A DNA stretch of 64,000 nt. Origin: Kiloniellales bacterium (GTDB lineage: Bacteria > Pseudomonadota > Alphaproteobacteria > Kiloniellales > JAKSDN01). The stretch is from positions 1 to 64,000 of the forward strand of contig JANQLT010000152.1 of assembly GCA_028280455.1 (NCBI GenBank). Reading direction: 5' to 3'. The first letter of the stretch is position 1. Each line of letters starts with the position of its first letter. This document shows, piece by piece, positions 53,292 to 60,828 of this stretch. A program made the position numbers and the translations under genes. The notes under the pieces were generated by a model. It saw nothing but the letters and a program-made list of their open reading frames with translations. It searched no databases and was not told the DNA's origin.

Positions 53292-54070
53292 AGGTCACCA
53301 TCCTGGGCTGCGGCGGCTCCGGCGGGGTGCCGCTGGCGGACGGCTCGCCGGGCGGCGACTGGGGCGCCTGCGACCCGGCCGAGCCGCGCAACCGCCGCCT
53401 GCGGGTCTCGGTGCTGGTCGAGGCCGGCGGCCGGGCGATCCTGATCGACACCTCGCCCGACCTGCGCCGGCAGATCCTCGACTTCGGCGTCTCGCGGGTC
53501 GACGCGCTGCTCTACACCCACGCCCACGCAGACCACTGCCACGGCATGGACGAGCTGCGGACCATCGCCTACCGCCAGGGCAGCCCGATCCCGGCCTACA
53601 TGTCGGCCAGGACCCGGGAACACCTGACCGAGCGCTTCGGCTACGCCCTTGCCTCGAGCGCCGACCCCGGCAGCCTCTATCGGCCCCTGCTCGACGACCG
53701 CGAGATCGACGGTCCGGCCGAGATCGCCGGCATGACCGTCGAGCCCTTCGTCCAGCAGCACGGCCCCGAGACCACGCTCGGCTTCCGGATCGGCGGCTTC
53801 GCCTATTCGACCGACGTCTCGGCGCTGGACGAGGCGGCCTTCGCCGCGCTCGAGGGCCTCGACCTCTGGGTGCTCGACGCCCTGCGCTACCGGCCCCACC
53901 CGACCCACGCCCACATCGCCCAGAGCCTCGCGTGGATCGCCCGCGTCCGCCCCCGCCGCGCCGTGCTGACCCACCTCAACCACGAGGTCGACTACGCCGA
54001 GCTGGCCGCCCGCTGCCCCGAGGGCGTCGAGCCGGGCTACGACGGCCTGGCCATCGAGCTGCCGGGGTGA
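53288..54070 (+). CDS. MBL-fold hydrolase of the PhnP type
   Basis: 260 residues. It has the metallo-beta-lactamase site THAHADHCHGMDELR, and the start MKVTILGCGGSGGVPLADG, with DWGACDPAEPRNRR, is the typical PhnP-like/YfhI opening. The family includes a cyclic phosphodiesterase of the C-P lyase pathway (PhnP) as well as many of unknown role that lie after tatD. The latter is more likely here, although phnM also occurs in the window. Starts with ATG overlapping the tatD stop by 4 bp and ends the operon. Confidence 0.87.
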   Translation: MKVTILGCGGSGGVPLADGSPGGDWGACDPAEPRNRRLRVSVLVEAGGRAILIDTSPDLRRQILDFGVSRVDALLYTHAHADHCHGMDELRTIAYRQGSPIPAYMSARTREHLTERFGYALASSADPGSLYRPLLDDREIDGPAEIAGMTVEPFVQQHGPETTLGFRIGGFAYSTDVSALDEAAFAALEGLDLWVLDALRYRPHPTHAHIAQSLAWIARVRPRRAVLTHLNHEVDYAELAARCPEGVEPGYDGLAIELPG

Positions 54071-54155
54071 AGCGGGGCAGGGGGCTGGCGATCGCCCGCG
54101 CGGGTCGACGACCGCCCCCCACTCGGCACATCCCACCCCCCGCGTCTCTTTTTCG

Positions 54156-54271
54156 GTCATCCTCGGGCGCAGCGCAGCGGAGACCCGAGGATCCACCGAT
54201 GGGTCTGGCGCCAAGCCGCCCATGGAGTCGCGGGTCGGCGCAGCGCTGGGCGCTGCTTGCCCGAGAATGAC
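54156..54271. repeat. palindrome-ended repeat, copy 2
   Basis: GTCATCCTCGGGC at 54156-54168 pairs with GCCCGAGAATGAC at 54259-54271 (one mismatch). The interior contains CAGCGGAGACCCGAGGATCCA, like copy 1 at 46800. It lies between the MBL gene and the end of the leftward membrane gene. Confidence 0.72.
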
Positions 54272-54341
54272 AAATGAGAAAGGGCGGGCAGGCCAGCTCT
54301 GTCAGGAAGCCAAAGCGCCGAACCGCCGAAGCGCCCGCGCC

Positions 54342-54863
54342 TCACCGCACCCGCGCGCCGAGACGGCCGCGGCCGGCGGCGGCGGCGCGGCGCGCGCGGC
54401 GGCCGCGGGGGCGGGGCGGGCGGCGGATCGTTCGGGCCTTGCCGAGGCGCCGGCCGAGGGGCAGGGCGCCGTTGCCGTTGCTCTTGGCCGCGCCCGCGAC
54501 GCTCTCGGGCGCCTGCGCACCGGCGGCGCCGTTGTCGCGCGCCGGGCGCCGGTAGCGGCCGGTGAGCAAGGCGACCAGCCGGGGATCGGCCCCGGAATCG
54601 CCCCCAGAACCGCTCCGGGAATCGCCGTCGGCCGCCCCGTCGAGAGCCGGGCCGACCCGCTCGCGCAGCAGGTCCTTGGCGGCGGCGAGCTGGCTGCGCA
54701 CCTGGTAGAGCGCCTCGTTCTTGTTGTCGATCTCGGCCTGCAAAGCGGCCAGCCGGTGCTTGGCGCCCGTCTCGTCGCCGCCGCGGATGAGCCAGCCGCA
54801 GACCAGGCCGAGCAGCCCGGCCAGGATCACGAAGGCGAGAATCTCGATGACCAGATAGAGCAA
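54342..54863 (-). CDS. small membrane protein with coiled coil, function unknown
   Basis: 173 residues from a TTG at 54863 (MLYLVIEILAFVILAGLLGL). One helix near the N-terminus (residues ~3-24) is followed by a coiled coil (LAALQAEIDNKNEALYQVRSQ...) and a disordered, very basic tail of ~80 residues rich in Arg/Ala/Pro (RRPPRPRGRRARR). This resembles proteins that bind DNA or polyphosphate, or the LapA-type membrane anchors, but no family is certain. It is the second gene of a leftward pair, 66 bases after the OmpA-like gene. Confidence 0.65.
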   Translation of the reverse strand: MLYLVIEILAFVILAGLLGLVCGWLIRGGDETGAKHRLAALQAEIDNKNEALYQVRSQLAAAKDLLRERVGPALDGAADGDSRSGSGGDSGADPRLVALLTGRYRRPARDNGAAGAQAPESVAGAAKSNGNGALPLGRRLGKARTIRRPPRPRGRRARRAAAAGRGRLGARVR

Positions 54864-54929
54864 ACCGCTTCGCCCCGCTTCCGCCCCGTTCTGCCGACCC
54901 GTTCTTCCGAACCGTACTTCCGCTGGGCC

Positions 54930-56015
54930 CTAGCGCAGGACCGTCAGCTCGATCCGCCGGTTCTTGGCCCGTCCGACCGCCGTCGCGTTGTCCGCGATCG
55001 GCCGGGAGGGGCCGTAGCCCACGGCGGTCAGGCGCTCGGCCGCGACACCGGCGTCTTCCAGAGCCTCGGCGACGGCCTCGGCCCGGGCCTGGCTGAGGCG
55101 CCGGTTCATGTCGGCGTCGCCCCGGGAGTCGGTGTGGCCGGCGACCTCGATCTTGGCGTCCGGGCAGCGCCGGACCAGGGCGGCAAGGCCCTCGACCAGG
55201 GCGGCGCTGGCCTCGGTCAGCCGGGCGCTGCCGCGCCCGAAGCCGATGGCCCTCTCGGCAAGCCGGTCCTCGACCTGCCGACGGCAGGCGCCGATCGAGA
55301 GCAACTGTTCCGGGGCGACGACGATCTCGCGGGCCTTGAGCGACAGCTCGAAGGTGAAGGGCTCGTCGACCAGGTCGTCCTTGGTCGCCTGCCGCAGCCG
55401 CTTGGCCGCCGCCTTGCCGCGCGGCTCGCCGCTGACCCGCAGCGCGGCGTCCTGCAGCACGGCTTCGCCCTCGCTCAGCTCGGCGACCTGCTTGATGGCG
55501 AAGGCGGCGGTGGCGAACCAGTCGCCATCGGGCGCGCCGCGGGCGACCCGGGTCTCGTCGGTCACCGGCCGGCCGAAGCTGAACTGGGCCAGGTCGCGCA
55601 GGCGCCGCTTCTGCGCCTTGTCCGGCACCACGCCGCTCAGGATGATCGCCGTCTCGTTGCGGGCCAGGCGCCAGATGTAGGGCGAGACCACGGGGTCGAC
55701 CGCGGCGAAGCTCTTGACCCGCCGCACGCCGTGGAGGTCGTCGAGCAGCGCCACGACCTGCGCCTCGGCCTCTCGGTCCGGCGCCGAGCCGCGCAGCTCG
55801 ATCCCCCGGCCGCGCGCCTTGGCCGTCGCCCAATGGGCCTCGGCCTCGCGCAAAGCGGCCTCGGCCCGCCATTGCAGGTCGTCCTGAATCGCTTCGGCGC
55901 GAGAGACCAAGGCTTGGTAGGCAATCGCGCTCAGCAGGACGACGGCCGGCAGGCCGACCAACAGAATTCTCAGCAATATCGAAATCCCGCAGCTTCCCCG
56001 TCCAGACCATAACAC
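54930..56015 (-). CDS. membrane-anchored OmpA-family protein
   Basis: The leftward frame reaches up to 56186, but that would overlap the divergent DUF2726 gene; a GTG at 56015 just before the membrane helix (ILLRILLVGLPAVVLLSAIAY) is the likelier start, about 361 residues. The helix is followed by a BON/OmpA-like series: coiled coil, two BON-like stretches (RRVKSFAAVDPVVSPYIW, IILSGVVPDKAQKRRLRD), and a C-terminal OmpA domain (CPDAKIEVAGHTDSRGDADM, LSQARAEAVAEAL, RAKNRRIELTVL). It is anchored in the inner membrane and probably binds peptidoglycan. Precedes the small membrane protein on the same strand. Confidence 0.78.
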   Translation of the reverse strand: MLWSGRGSCGISILLRILLVGLPAVVLLSAIAYQALVSRAEAIQDDLQWRAEAALREAEAHWATAKARGRGIELRGSAPDREAEAQVVALLDDLHGVRRVKSFAAVDPVVSPYIWRLARNETAIILSGVVPDKAQKRRLRDLAQFSFGRPVTDETRVARGAPDGDWFATAAFAIKQVAELSEGEAVLQDAALRVSGEPRGKAAAKRLRQATKDDLVDEPFTFELSLKAREIVVAPEQLLSIGACRRQVEDRLAERAIGFGRGSARLTEASAALVEGLAALVRRCPDAKIEVAGHTDSRGDADMNRRLSQARAEAVAEALEDAGVAAERLTAVGYGPSRPIADNATAVGRAKNRRIELTVLR

Positions 56016-56155
56016 GGATCGCCCGGCGATTGGCGGACGAGGGGCCAAGAATTGCTCAGGGAGCCACTGTTCGGCTTGCTGTGGAACCCCGACGATTGCA
56101 GTCGCCGACCCCTCCTTTAACCTTGCATCGTCACGGGGAGGCCCGGGGTGCGCCG

Positions 56156-56740
56156 ATGCTGCAGAATCTGACAGAGACGCCGACATCGCTGGTCGCGTTG
56201 GCCGTCGTCTGCCTGTTAATGGTTTGCCTTGTCTATCGGCGCCAACTTCATGATATCTGGGACAAACTCTCTCACGACGAGCCGCGCTACGCGGGCCGCC
56301 CGGCGCTTTTGACCGCCGCCGAGAGACGCTTCTACGAGGTTCTCCGCGCCGCCCTGGAGGCCGATGGCCTGGCGCAGCAAGCCGTGGTCTGCTGTCAGGT
56401 CCGGCTGGCCGACCTCGTCGAGGTCGCCGGCGAGAAGACCGGCTCGCCGTCCTGGTGGCGCGCCTATCGACGGGTGTCCCAGAAGCACGTCGACTTCGTG
56501 CTCTGCGACCGCGAGAGCTTCGCGATCCGCTGCGTCATCGAGCTGCAGGACCGCAGCCACGTCACGGATCGGAGACGGCGGGCCCGCGACGAAGAGGTGC
56601 GCGGCGTCCTCGGGCAAGCCGGCATTCCGCTGCTCGAGATCCCGGTCCAGGCGCGCTACGACCAGATCGATCTGATGCTGGCCTTGCGACGCATTCTCGA
56701 CAGTCAGGGGACCGGCAAAGCCAGCGCCACTGCGAGATAG
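56156..56740 (+). CDS. DUF2726-domain membrane protein
   Basis: 194 residues. A single helix at residues ~12-28 (LVALAVVCLLMVCLVYR) is followed by the DUF2726 domain, whose marks are LTAAERRFYEVLRAAL, the KHVDFVLCD and CVIELQDRSH segments, and GIPLLEIPVQARYD. DUF2726 is related to the PD-(D/E)xK nuclease fold (D in FVLCD and E-x-Q in IELQD), so a DNA-related role is possible, but it is not shown. The start at 56156 is the ATG after GGGGAGG; longer upstream starts overlap the divergent gene. Confidence 0.85.
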   Translation: MLQNLTETPTSLVALAVVCLLMVCLVYRRQLHDIWDKLSHDEPRYAGRPALLTAAERRFYEVLRAALEADGLAQQAVVCCQVRLADLVEVAGEKTGSPSWWRAYRRVSQKHVDFVLCDRESFAIRCVIELQDRSHVTDRRRRARDEEVRGVLGQAGIPLLEIPVQARYDQIDLMLALRRILDSQGTGKASATAR

Positions 56741-56900
56741 TTTGTATTTACCATAATATACATTATGCGAATAACGTAGCTGGGTGTTTCGAGATGGAAG
56801 TTTGGCGTCAGATACCTTTCCCCCGCCGGGCAGCTATCCACAGAATGACGCCCGCCCCGGCGAGCCAGTGCAGCAAGCCCGTCCTGTCCCGCACGCGATC

Positions 56901-57087
56901 ATCATCGGCGACTCAGCGAACCGGACCGCCCCCCTTGAAAGCCTGTTGGCGGTGTTGGCGCGGCTGCTCGATCCGGAGGGCCGCTGCTCCTGCGTATCGA
57001 GCAGAGCTACGGGACCGTATCGCCCCCTACGCCATCGAGGAGGCCTACGAAGTCGCCGACGACATCGAGCCGGCGGGATTGCGCGAC
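56901..57087 (+). pseudogene. broken 5' copy of mazG
   Basis: The sequence follows the first 60 codons of intact mazG (58049 on). In frame it reads DSANRTAPLESLLAVLARLL, against DAPNRSDSLERLLAVMARLR, and later IAPYAIEEAYEVADDIE, against IAPYTIEEAYEVADAIE. The start codon aligned with the mazG ATG is ATC, there is a one-base deletion after GCTCCTGCG and a two-base insertion before TATCGCC, so no protein can be made. It ends where the PEP-CTERM-like gene begins (57110), and the intact mazG lies beyond that gene. Confidence 0.82.
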
Positions 57088-57109
57088 AGGCCCGCACCCA
57101 AGGGGCCCG

Positions 57110-57838
57110 CTAGGCCACGCCCTCGTGTTGCCTGCGCCTCCCGATGAGCCAGACGGCAAGCAGCCCGGCGCCGAAAAGCGGGAATGTCGCCGGCGATGGC
57201 ACGGCCACGGCGCTTGAGAGTGAGAAGTCCAATGTCGGGGGATCGAAAGAGCTTACGGGAATGAACCAGCCGGCGAGGCCGCCGGGCTGTGTGATGTCGT
57301 TCGAGAACCTCATGTTGCCGGGGTTCGAGATGGGACTGGAGATGCCCCAGGTCCATTCCGTCGCCGTTAGCGCCGTCGCCTCGTTGAACAGCGAGATCCA
57401 AAGCGTATCGCCGGCTGTGATGCCGACCGGCGTTGACAGGTCCAAGCTGTAGGCAAAGGGAGCGAACCCGTTCCCCGACGCCGTGCGTGTCACTGTCTGG
57501 GTTTCGCTGGCAAGCGGCGTTGTCGACGGCAGTCCGCCGTTGTCGGTGAAGATCCTGACGGTGAAGACATCGCTGCCGACCGCGGGGGCTGCCCCGGCGA
57601 TGTAGTTGCCGGTCCATGACACGCCGCCCAGAGTCGAAACACCGACGGGAACGACAAAGTCATCGGCGATCAACTGGTTGTTGAACCCCGCAAAAGCGAT
57701 GCCGACGACCGGAAAGGCGCCGCCGATATTGTCGTAGAAGGGCACGGCATTTGCCGTCGCGCCTGCCAGAGAAATGCCCGCTGCGGCCAAGAGGGCCAGG
57801 CTCAGGTTCGCCAAGCGTCGCAAGGTAACGTCCCCCAT
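57110..57838 (-). CDS. PEP-CTERM-like sorting-signal protein
   Basis: 242 residues. N-terminal signal peptide (LANLSLALLAAAGISLAGA) and a C-terminal VPSPATFPLFGAGLLAVWLIGRRR, i.e. a V-P-x-P-like motif, hydrophobic helix and Arg cluster, the tripartite PEP-CTERM signal that exosortase-type systems cut. The beta-rich body (SWTGNYIAG, WTWGISSPIS, and FIPVSSFDPPTLDFSLS at the end) is predicted secreted; its function is unknown. No exosortase gene is in the window. It sits exactly between the broken and the intact mazG. ATG at 57838; an alternative TTG lies one codon upstream. Confidence 0.8.
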   Translation of the reverse strand: MGDVTLRRLANLSLALLAAAGISLAGATANAVPFYDNIGGAFPVVGIAFAGFNNQLIADDFVVPVGVSTLGGVSWTGNYIAGAAPAVGSDVFTVRIFTDNGGLPSTTPLASETQTVTRTASGNGFAPFAYSLDLSTPVGITAGDTLWISLFNEATALTATEWTWGISSPISNPGNMRFSNDITQPGGLAGWFIPVSSFDPPTLDFSLSSAVAVPSPATFPLFGAGLLAVWLIGRRRQHEGVA

Positions 57839-57880
57839 CAAGTGCTACGGCGAGTCCGCGAGGCCGGCGCCGCAAAAAAA

Positions 57881-57904
57881 GGCCGAATTGCGGTTCATTC
57901 GGCC
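57881..57904 (-). terminator. intrinsic terminator, or attenuator upstream of the PEP-CTERM-like gene
   Basis: GGCCGAAT at 57881-57888 pairs with ATTCGGCC at 57897-57904, and seven A's at 57874-57880 give a run of T's on the minus strand. It is therefore a leftward intrinsic terminator. It lies 40 bases upstream of the leftward PEP-CTERM-like gene, and no leftward gene lies to its right, so it is either a leader attenuator or a relic of the cargo's earlier context. Confidence 0.72.
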
Positions 57905-58048
57905 CTATCCTTCGAATTATACAGACATCCTAGCACATACTGGCCAAAGTGCCGATAAAGCGCCCGTGAAGGCCCCTTCCCGGCTATCCACAGGCGCGCT
58001 CGTGGCCCGGCTTGCCAGCCTCCCGTGCCGGCCTATTCTGCCGGCACC

Positions 58049-58876
58049 ATGACCGACGACGCCCCGAACAGATCCGACTCCCTCGAACGCCTCTTGGCGG
58101 TGATGGCACGGCTGCGCGATCGTGACGGCGGCTGCCCCTGGGACATCGAGCAGAGCTACGAGACCATCGCCCCCTACACCATCGAGGAGGCCTACGAGGT
58201 GGCCGACGCCATCGAGCGGCGGGACTTCGAGGGCCTCAAGGAGGAGCTGGGCGACCTGCTGCTGCAGGTGGTCTATCACGCGCGCATGGCCGAGGAGGAA
58301 CGGCGCTTCGACTTCGAGGCCGTGGCCGCCGCCATCGCCGACAAGATGATCCGCCGGCATCCCCACGTCTTCGGCGACGAGAGCGTCGAGACCGCCGCGG
58401 CGCAGACCCTGGCCTGGGAAGACCAGAAGGCCGCCGAGCGCGCCGCCAAGGCCGGCGGCGGCAACGGCGCCGAGCCGGCCTCGGTGCTCGACGGCGTGCC
58501 CCTCGCCCTGCCCGCCCTGACCCGCGCCGAGAAGCTGCAGAAACGCGCCGCTCGGATCCGCTTCGACTGGCCCCAGGCGCTGAGAGTCTTCGAGAAGATC
58601 GAGGAAGAGCTCGCTGAGATCAAAGAAGAAATGGCCGGCAAGGAGCGGCCGGTGAAGCTCGAGGAGGAGGTCGGCGACCTGCTCTTCACCGTGGCCAACC
58701 TGGCCCGCCACCTGGGCGTCGACCCGGAGACCGCCCTGCGCGGCTGCAACGCCAAGTTCGAGCGGCGCTTCCGCTGGATCGAGCGTGACTACGCGGCGCG
58801 CGACGAGAACCCGGCCGAGGCGCCGCTTGACGAGCTCGAAGAGGCCTGGCAGCGGGCCAAGCGGGCGGAGAGCTGA
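58049..58876 (+). CDS. mazG: nucleoside triphosphate pyrophosphohydrolase
   Basis: 275 residues with two MazG domains. The first has CPWDIEQSYETIAPYTIEEA and EELGDLLLQVVYHA, the second KLEEEVGDLLFTVANLARHLG with the FEKIEEELAEIKEEM helix upstream. The acidic residues bind magnesium and cut NTPs to NMP and pyrophosphate, lowering alarmone or damaged nucleotide levels. I used the ATG at 58049; a GTG at 58025 is possible. There is a partial, broken copy at 56901-57087, so the gene has been duplicated across the PEP-CTERM-like gene. The stop is followed by a 6-bp microsatellite. Confidence 0.94.
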   Translation: MTDDAPNRSDSLERLLAVMARLRDRDGGCPWDIEQSYETIAPYTIEEAYEVADAIERRDFEGLKEELGDLLLQVVYHARMAEEERRFDFEAVAAAIADKMIRRHPHVFGDESVETAAAQTLAWEDQKAAERAAKAGGGNGAEPASVLDGVPLALPALTRAEKLQKRAARIRFDWPQALRVFEKIEEELAEIKEEMAGKERPVKLEEEVGDLLFTVANLARHLGVDPETALRGCNAKFERRFRWIERDYAARDENPAEAPLDELEEAWQRAKRAES

Positions 58877-58880
58877 GGGG

Positions 58881-58910
58881 AAACAGAAACAGAAACAGAA
58901 ACAGAAACAA
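58881..58910. repeat. AAACAG microsatellite
   Basis: Five 6-bp units (AAACAG four times, then AAACAA) follow just after the mazG stop. Such a tract can expand or shrink by slippage, but it lies outside any coding region, so an effect on expression is uncertain. Confidence 0.85.
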
Positions 58911-58923
58911 GAACGAAGATTCT

Positions 58924-59050
58924 ACACGGATGGACACGGATCAAGCACGGATGAACACGGATAACCAAAACAAGAAAACCAACTCTTTTGTTTCTTGGTA
59001 TTTGTTATCCGTGTTCATCCGTGAGACATCCGTGTTCATCCGTGCAAGCT
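58924..59050. repeat. ACACGGATG-type palindromic element, copy A
   Basis: The left side has ACACGGATGGACACGGAT followed by GCACGGATGAACACGGATAAC. The right side is nearly complementary, with GTTATCCGTGTTCATCCGTG and a second ATCCGTG unit, ending GCAAGCTTGTC. It lies between convergent mazG and gst. Compare 60582-60738, 62642-62769 and 62901-63028. Confidence 0.85.
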
Positions 59051-59062
59051 TGTCTTCGTTCC

Positions 59063-59692
59063 TCACCCGAAGTGCTGGTCCCAGACGGGCGCGATGGCCG
59101 GGCGCGAGCGGACCTGCTCGCAGAGGCGGCCGATGGCGGGGTGTCGGGCGCAGACCTCGGCGGGGGCCGGGTGCCATTGGATCAGCATGGCCAGGTAGGG
59201 GTCGAGGGCGCTGAAGGACTCGCCCATCAGGAAGGGGCCGCCGGACTCGCCGAGCCGGTCCTCGAGGATCGTCAGGCCGCGGTCCATGGCGGCCAGGCCG
59301 GCGCGCTTGACGGCCTCGGCGCCGGCCGGGTCGTCGGTGAAGCGCTCCGGGTAGTAGACGTGGAGATCGGCGCTGTAGACGTCGACCGCCATGTAGAGCA
59401 GCCAGCGGTCGAAGACCGCGCGCGCCGGGCTGCCGGGCGCGGGCGCCAGGCCGGCCGCCGGATGGGCGTCGACCAGGTGCAGGACCATGGCCGCGGACTC
59501 GGTCATGACCGTGCCGTCCGGCAGGGCCAGCGCCGGGACCTGGCCGCGCGGGTTGACCGCCAGATAGGCCGCCTGGTGCTGCTCGCCCTTGGAGGTGTCG
59601 ATCGGCACGGTCTCGTAGGCGATGCCGGCCTCCTCGAAGATCGCCTGGGGCGCGAAGGCCCCGGTGTCCCGGCACCAATAGAGCTTGTACAT
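59063..59692 (-). CDS. glutathione S-transferase family protein
   Basis: 209 residues. The thioredoxin-like N-terminus (YWCRDTGAFAPQAIFEEAGI, then NPRGQVPALALPDG and ESAAMVLHLVDAHP) gives the glutathione site with the conserved cis-Pro in QVPAL and the ESAA loop. The C-terminal domain is all-helical. It conjugates or reduces with glutathione in the cytosol; the substrate is unknown. ATG at 59692 after GAGGAGGGC. Flanked by the two repeat elements A and B. Confidence 0.88.
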   Translation of the reverse strand: MYKLYWCRDTGAFAPQAIFEEAGIAYETVPIDTSKGEQHQAAYLAVNPRGQVPALALPDGTVMTESAAMVLHLVDAHPAAGLAPAPGSPARAVFDRWLLYMAVDVYSADLHVYYPERFTDDPAGAEAVKRAGLAAMDRGLTILEDRLGESGGPFLMGESFSALDPYLAMLIQWHPAPAEVCARHPAIGRLCEQVRSRPAIAPVWDQHFG

Positions 59693-59803
59693 GGCCTGCC
59701 CTCCTCACCGCGCGTCGCGTCAGGCGCGCAGACTGACGCCACGCCACCCCGCGCCGCAAGCCCCGGATAGATCGCGCGTGCCGGGCATAGCATCATTGCT
59801 GCC

Positions 59804-60544
59804 ATGCCCCTGTCGGACCCGCAGATCGACGAGACCCCGCGTATCGCCGCCCGCCTCGAGGCCATCGATTGGCGCGCCGTCGAGCAGGCCATCGAGACGG
59901 AGGGGCATGCGCGCATTCCGGGCTTGCTGGGCGCCGAGGACTGCCGGGCGCTGGCGGCGCTCTACGACCGGGAGGCGCGCTTCCGCAGCACCGTCGTCAT
60001 GACCCGGCACGGTTTCGGCTCGGGCGAATACCGCTACTTCGACCGGCCCCTGCCCCGCCTGGTCACTGACTTGCGCCGCGGCCTCTACAAGCGCCTGGCG
60101 CCGCTGGCCGCGCGCTGGCGCGAGCCGCTCGGGTTGGCGCACGAGATCCCGCCCGGCCTCGAGGCCTTCCTGAAGATCTGCGCCGACGCGGGTCAGGGCA
60201 AGCCGACGCCGCTGCTGCTGCGCTACGGGCCCGGCGACTACAACTGCCTGCACCAGGACGTCTACGGTGCCGTCGCCTTTCCGCTGCAGGTGGCCATCGG
60301 GCTGTCGCGTCCCGGGGCGGACTTCGAAGGCGGCGAGTTCCTGCTGGTCGAGCAGCGGCCGCGCATGCAGTCCCGCGGCGAGGCCATCGCCCTACGACAG
60401 GGCGAGGCGCTGATCTTCCCGAACCAGGCGCGGCCGGTCCAAGGCAAGCGCGGCACCTACCGGGTCAAGGTCCGCCACGGCGTCAGCCGGGTGCGCTCGG
60501 GGCGCCGCTTCACGCTCGGTGTGATCTTCCACGATGCGGCGTGA
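59804..60544 (+). CDS. 2OG-Fe(II) oxygenase, prolyl-hydroxylase-like
   Basis: 246 residues. The double-stranded beta-helix shows the first two metal ligands in CLHQDVYGAV and the distal His in KVRHGVSRV, with the arginine in SGRRFTLGVIFHDA that binds 2-oxoglutarate. This is the group of bacterial 2OG oxygenases related to prolyl 4-hydroxylase. It probably hydroxylates a protein or small molecule; no partner is apparent. The start ATG at 59804 lies 111 bases from the divergent GST start. Confidence 0.85.
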   Translation: MPLSDPQIDETPRIAARLEAIDWRAVEQAIETEGHARIPGLLGAEDCRALAALYDREARFRSTVVMTRHGFGSGEYRYFDRPLPRLVTDLRRGLYKRLAPLAARWREPLGLAHEIPPGLEAFLKICADAGQGKPTPLLLRYGPGDYNCLHQDVYGAVAFPLQVAIGLSRPGADFEGGEFLLVEQRPRMQSRGEAIALRQGEALIFPNQARPVQGKRGTYRVKVRHGVSRVRSGRRFTLGVIFHDAA

Positions 60545-60581
60545 GTCCGCGCAGGAGGCGCTCGGTCATTGCCGACTCAAC

Positions 60582-60738
60582 GGAGAACAAGAAGCTTGCA
60601 CGGATGGACACGGATTGAGCACGGATGAACACGGATAGCAGATACCCAAAAAAAACCATCTAAGTGGCTTTGTTACATTGGTTATCCGTGTTCATCCGTG
60701 GGACATCCGTGTCCATCCGTGCAAGCTTCTTGTTCTCC
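60582..60738. repeat. ACACGGATG-type palindromic element, copy B (34-bp perfect arms)
   Basis: The left arm 60582-60615 (starting GGAGAACAAGAAGCTTGCAC) is the exact reverse complement of the right arm 60705-60738. Inside, CACGGATGAACACGGATA also pairs with TATCCGTGTTCATCCGTG. The whole 157 bp can fold into one long hairpin with an AAAAACCATCTAAGTGGCTTT-like tip. No ORF. It resembles a miniature inverted-repeat element. The 2OG oxygenase gene ends 37 bases before it. Confidence 0.9.
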
Positions 60739-60762
60739 ATTAGACCAGGCGGCCTAAAGACG

Positions 60763-60792
60763 AGACCCCGGCCGCCGAAACGACCGGGGTCT
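60763..60792 (-). terminator. terminator downstream of the phosphodiesterase gene
   Basis: AGACCCCGG at 60763-60771 pairs with CCGGGGTCT at 60784-60792, and the stem can extend with one interruption (AGACG/CGTCT). On the minus strand it follows the GDPD stop by about 35 bases and is followed by CGTCTTT. A probable end for that transcript. Confidence 0.55.
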
Positions 60793-60828
60793 TTCGTCTC
60801 ACAGCCAGCCTAGGCCGGCGAGCGGTGC

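Noticed and set aside
52506-54070. The MBL protein as the PhnP of a phosphonate pathway with phnM
   Set aside because: It sits in the conserved metG-tatD order and is 39 kb from phnM; the family alone does not prove a C-P lyase role.
54157-56010. 617-codon leftward frame running through the OmpA-like and coiled-coil genes
   Set aside because: Arg/Gly-rich with no domain, and it is a different frame from two genes with clear membrane and OmpA motifs.
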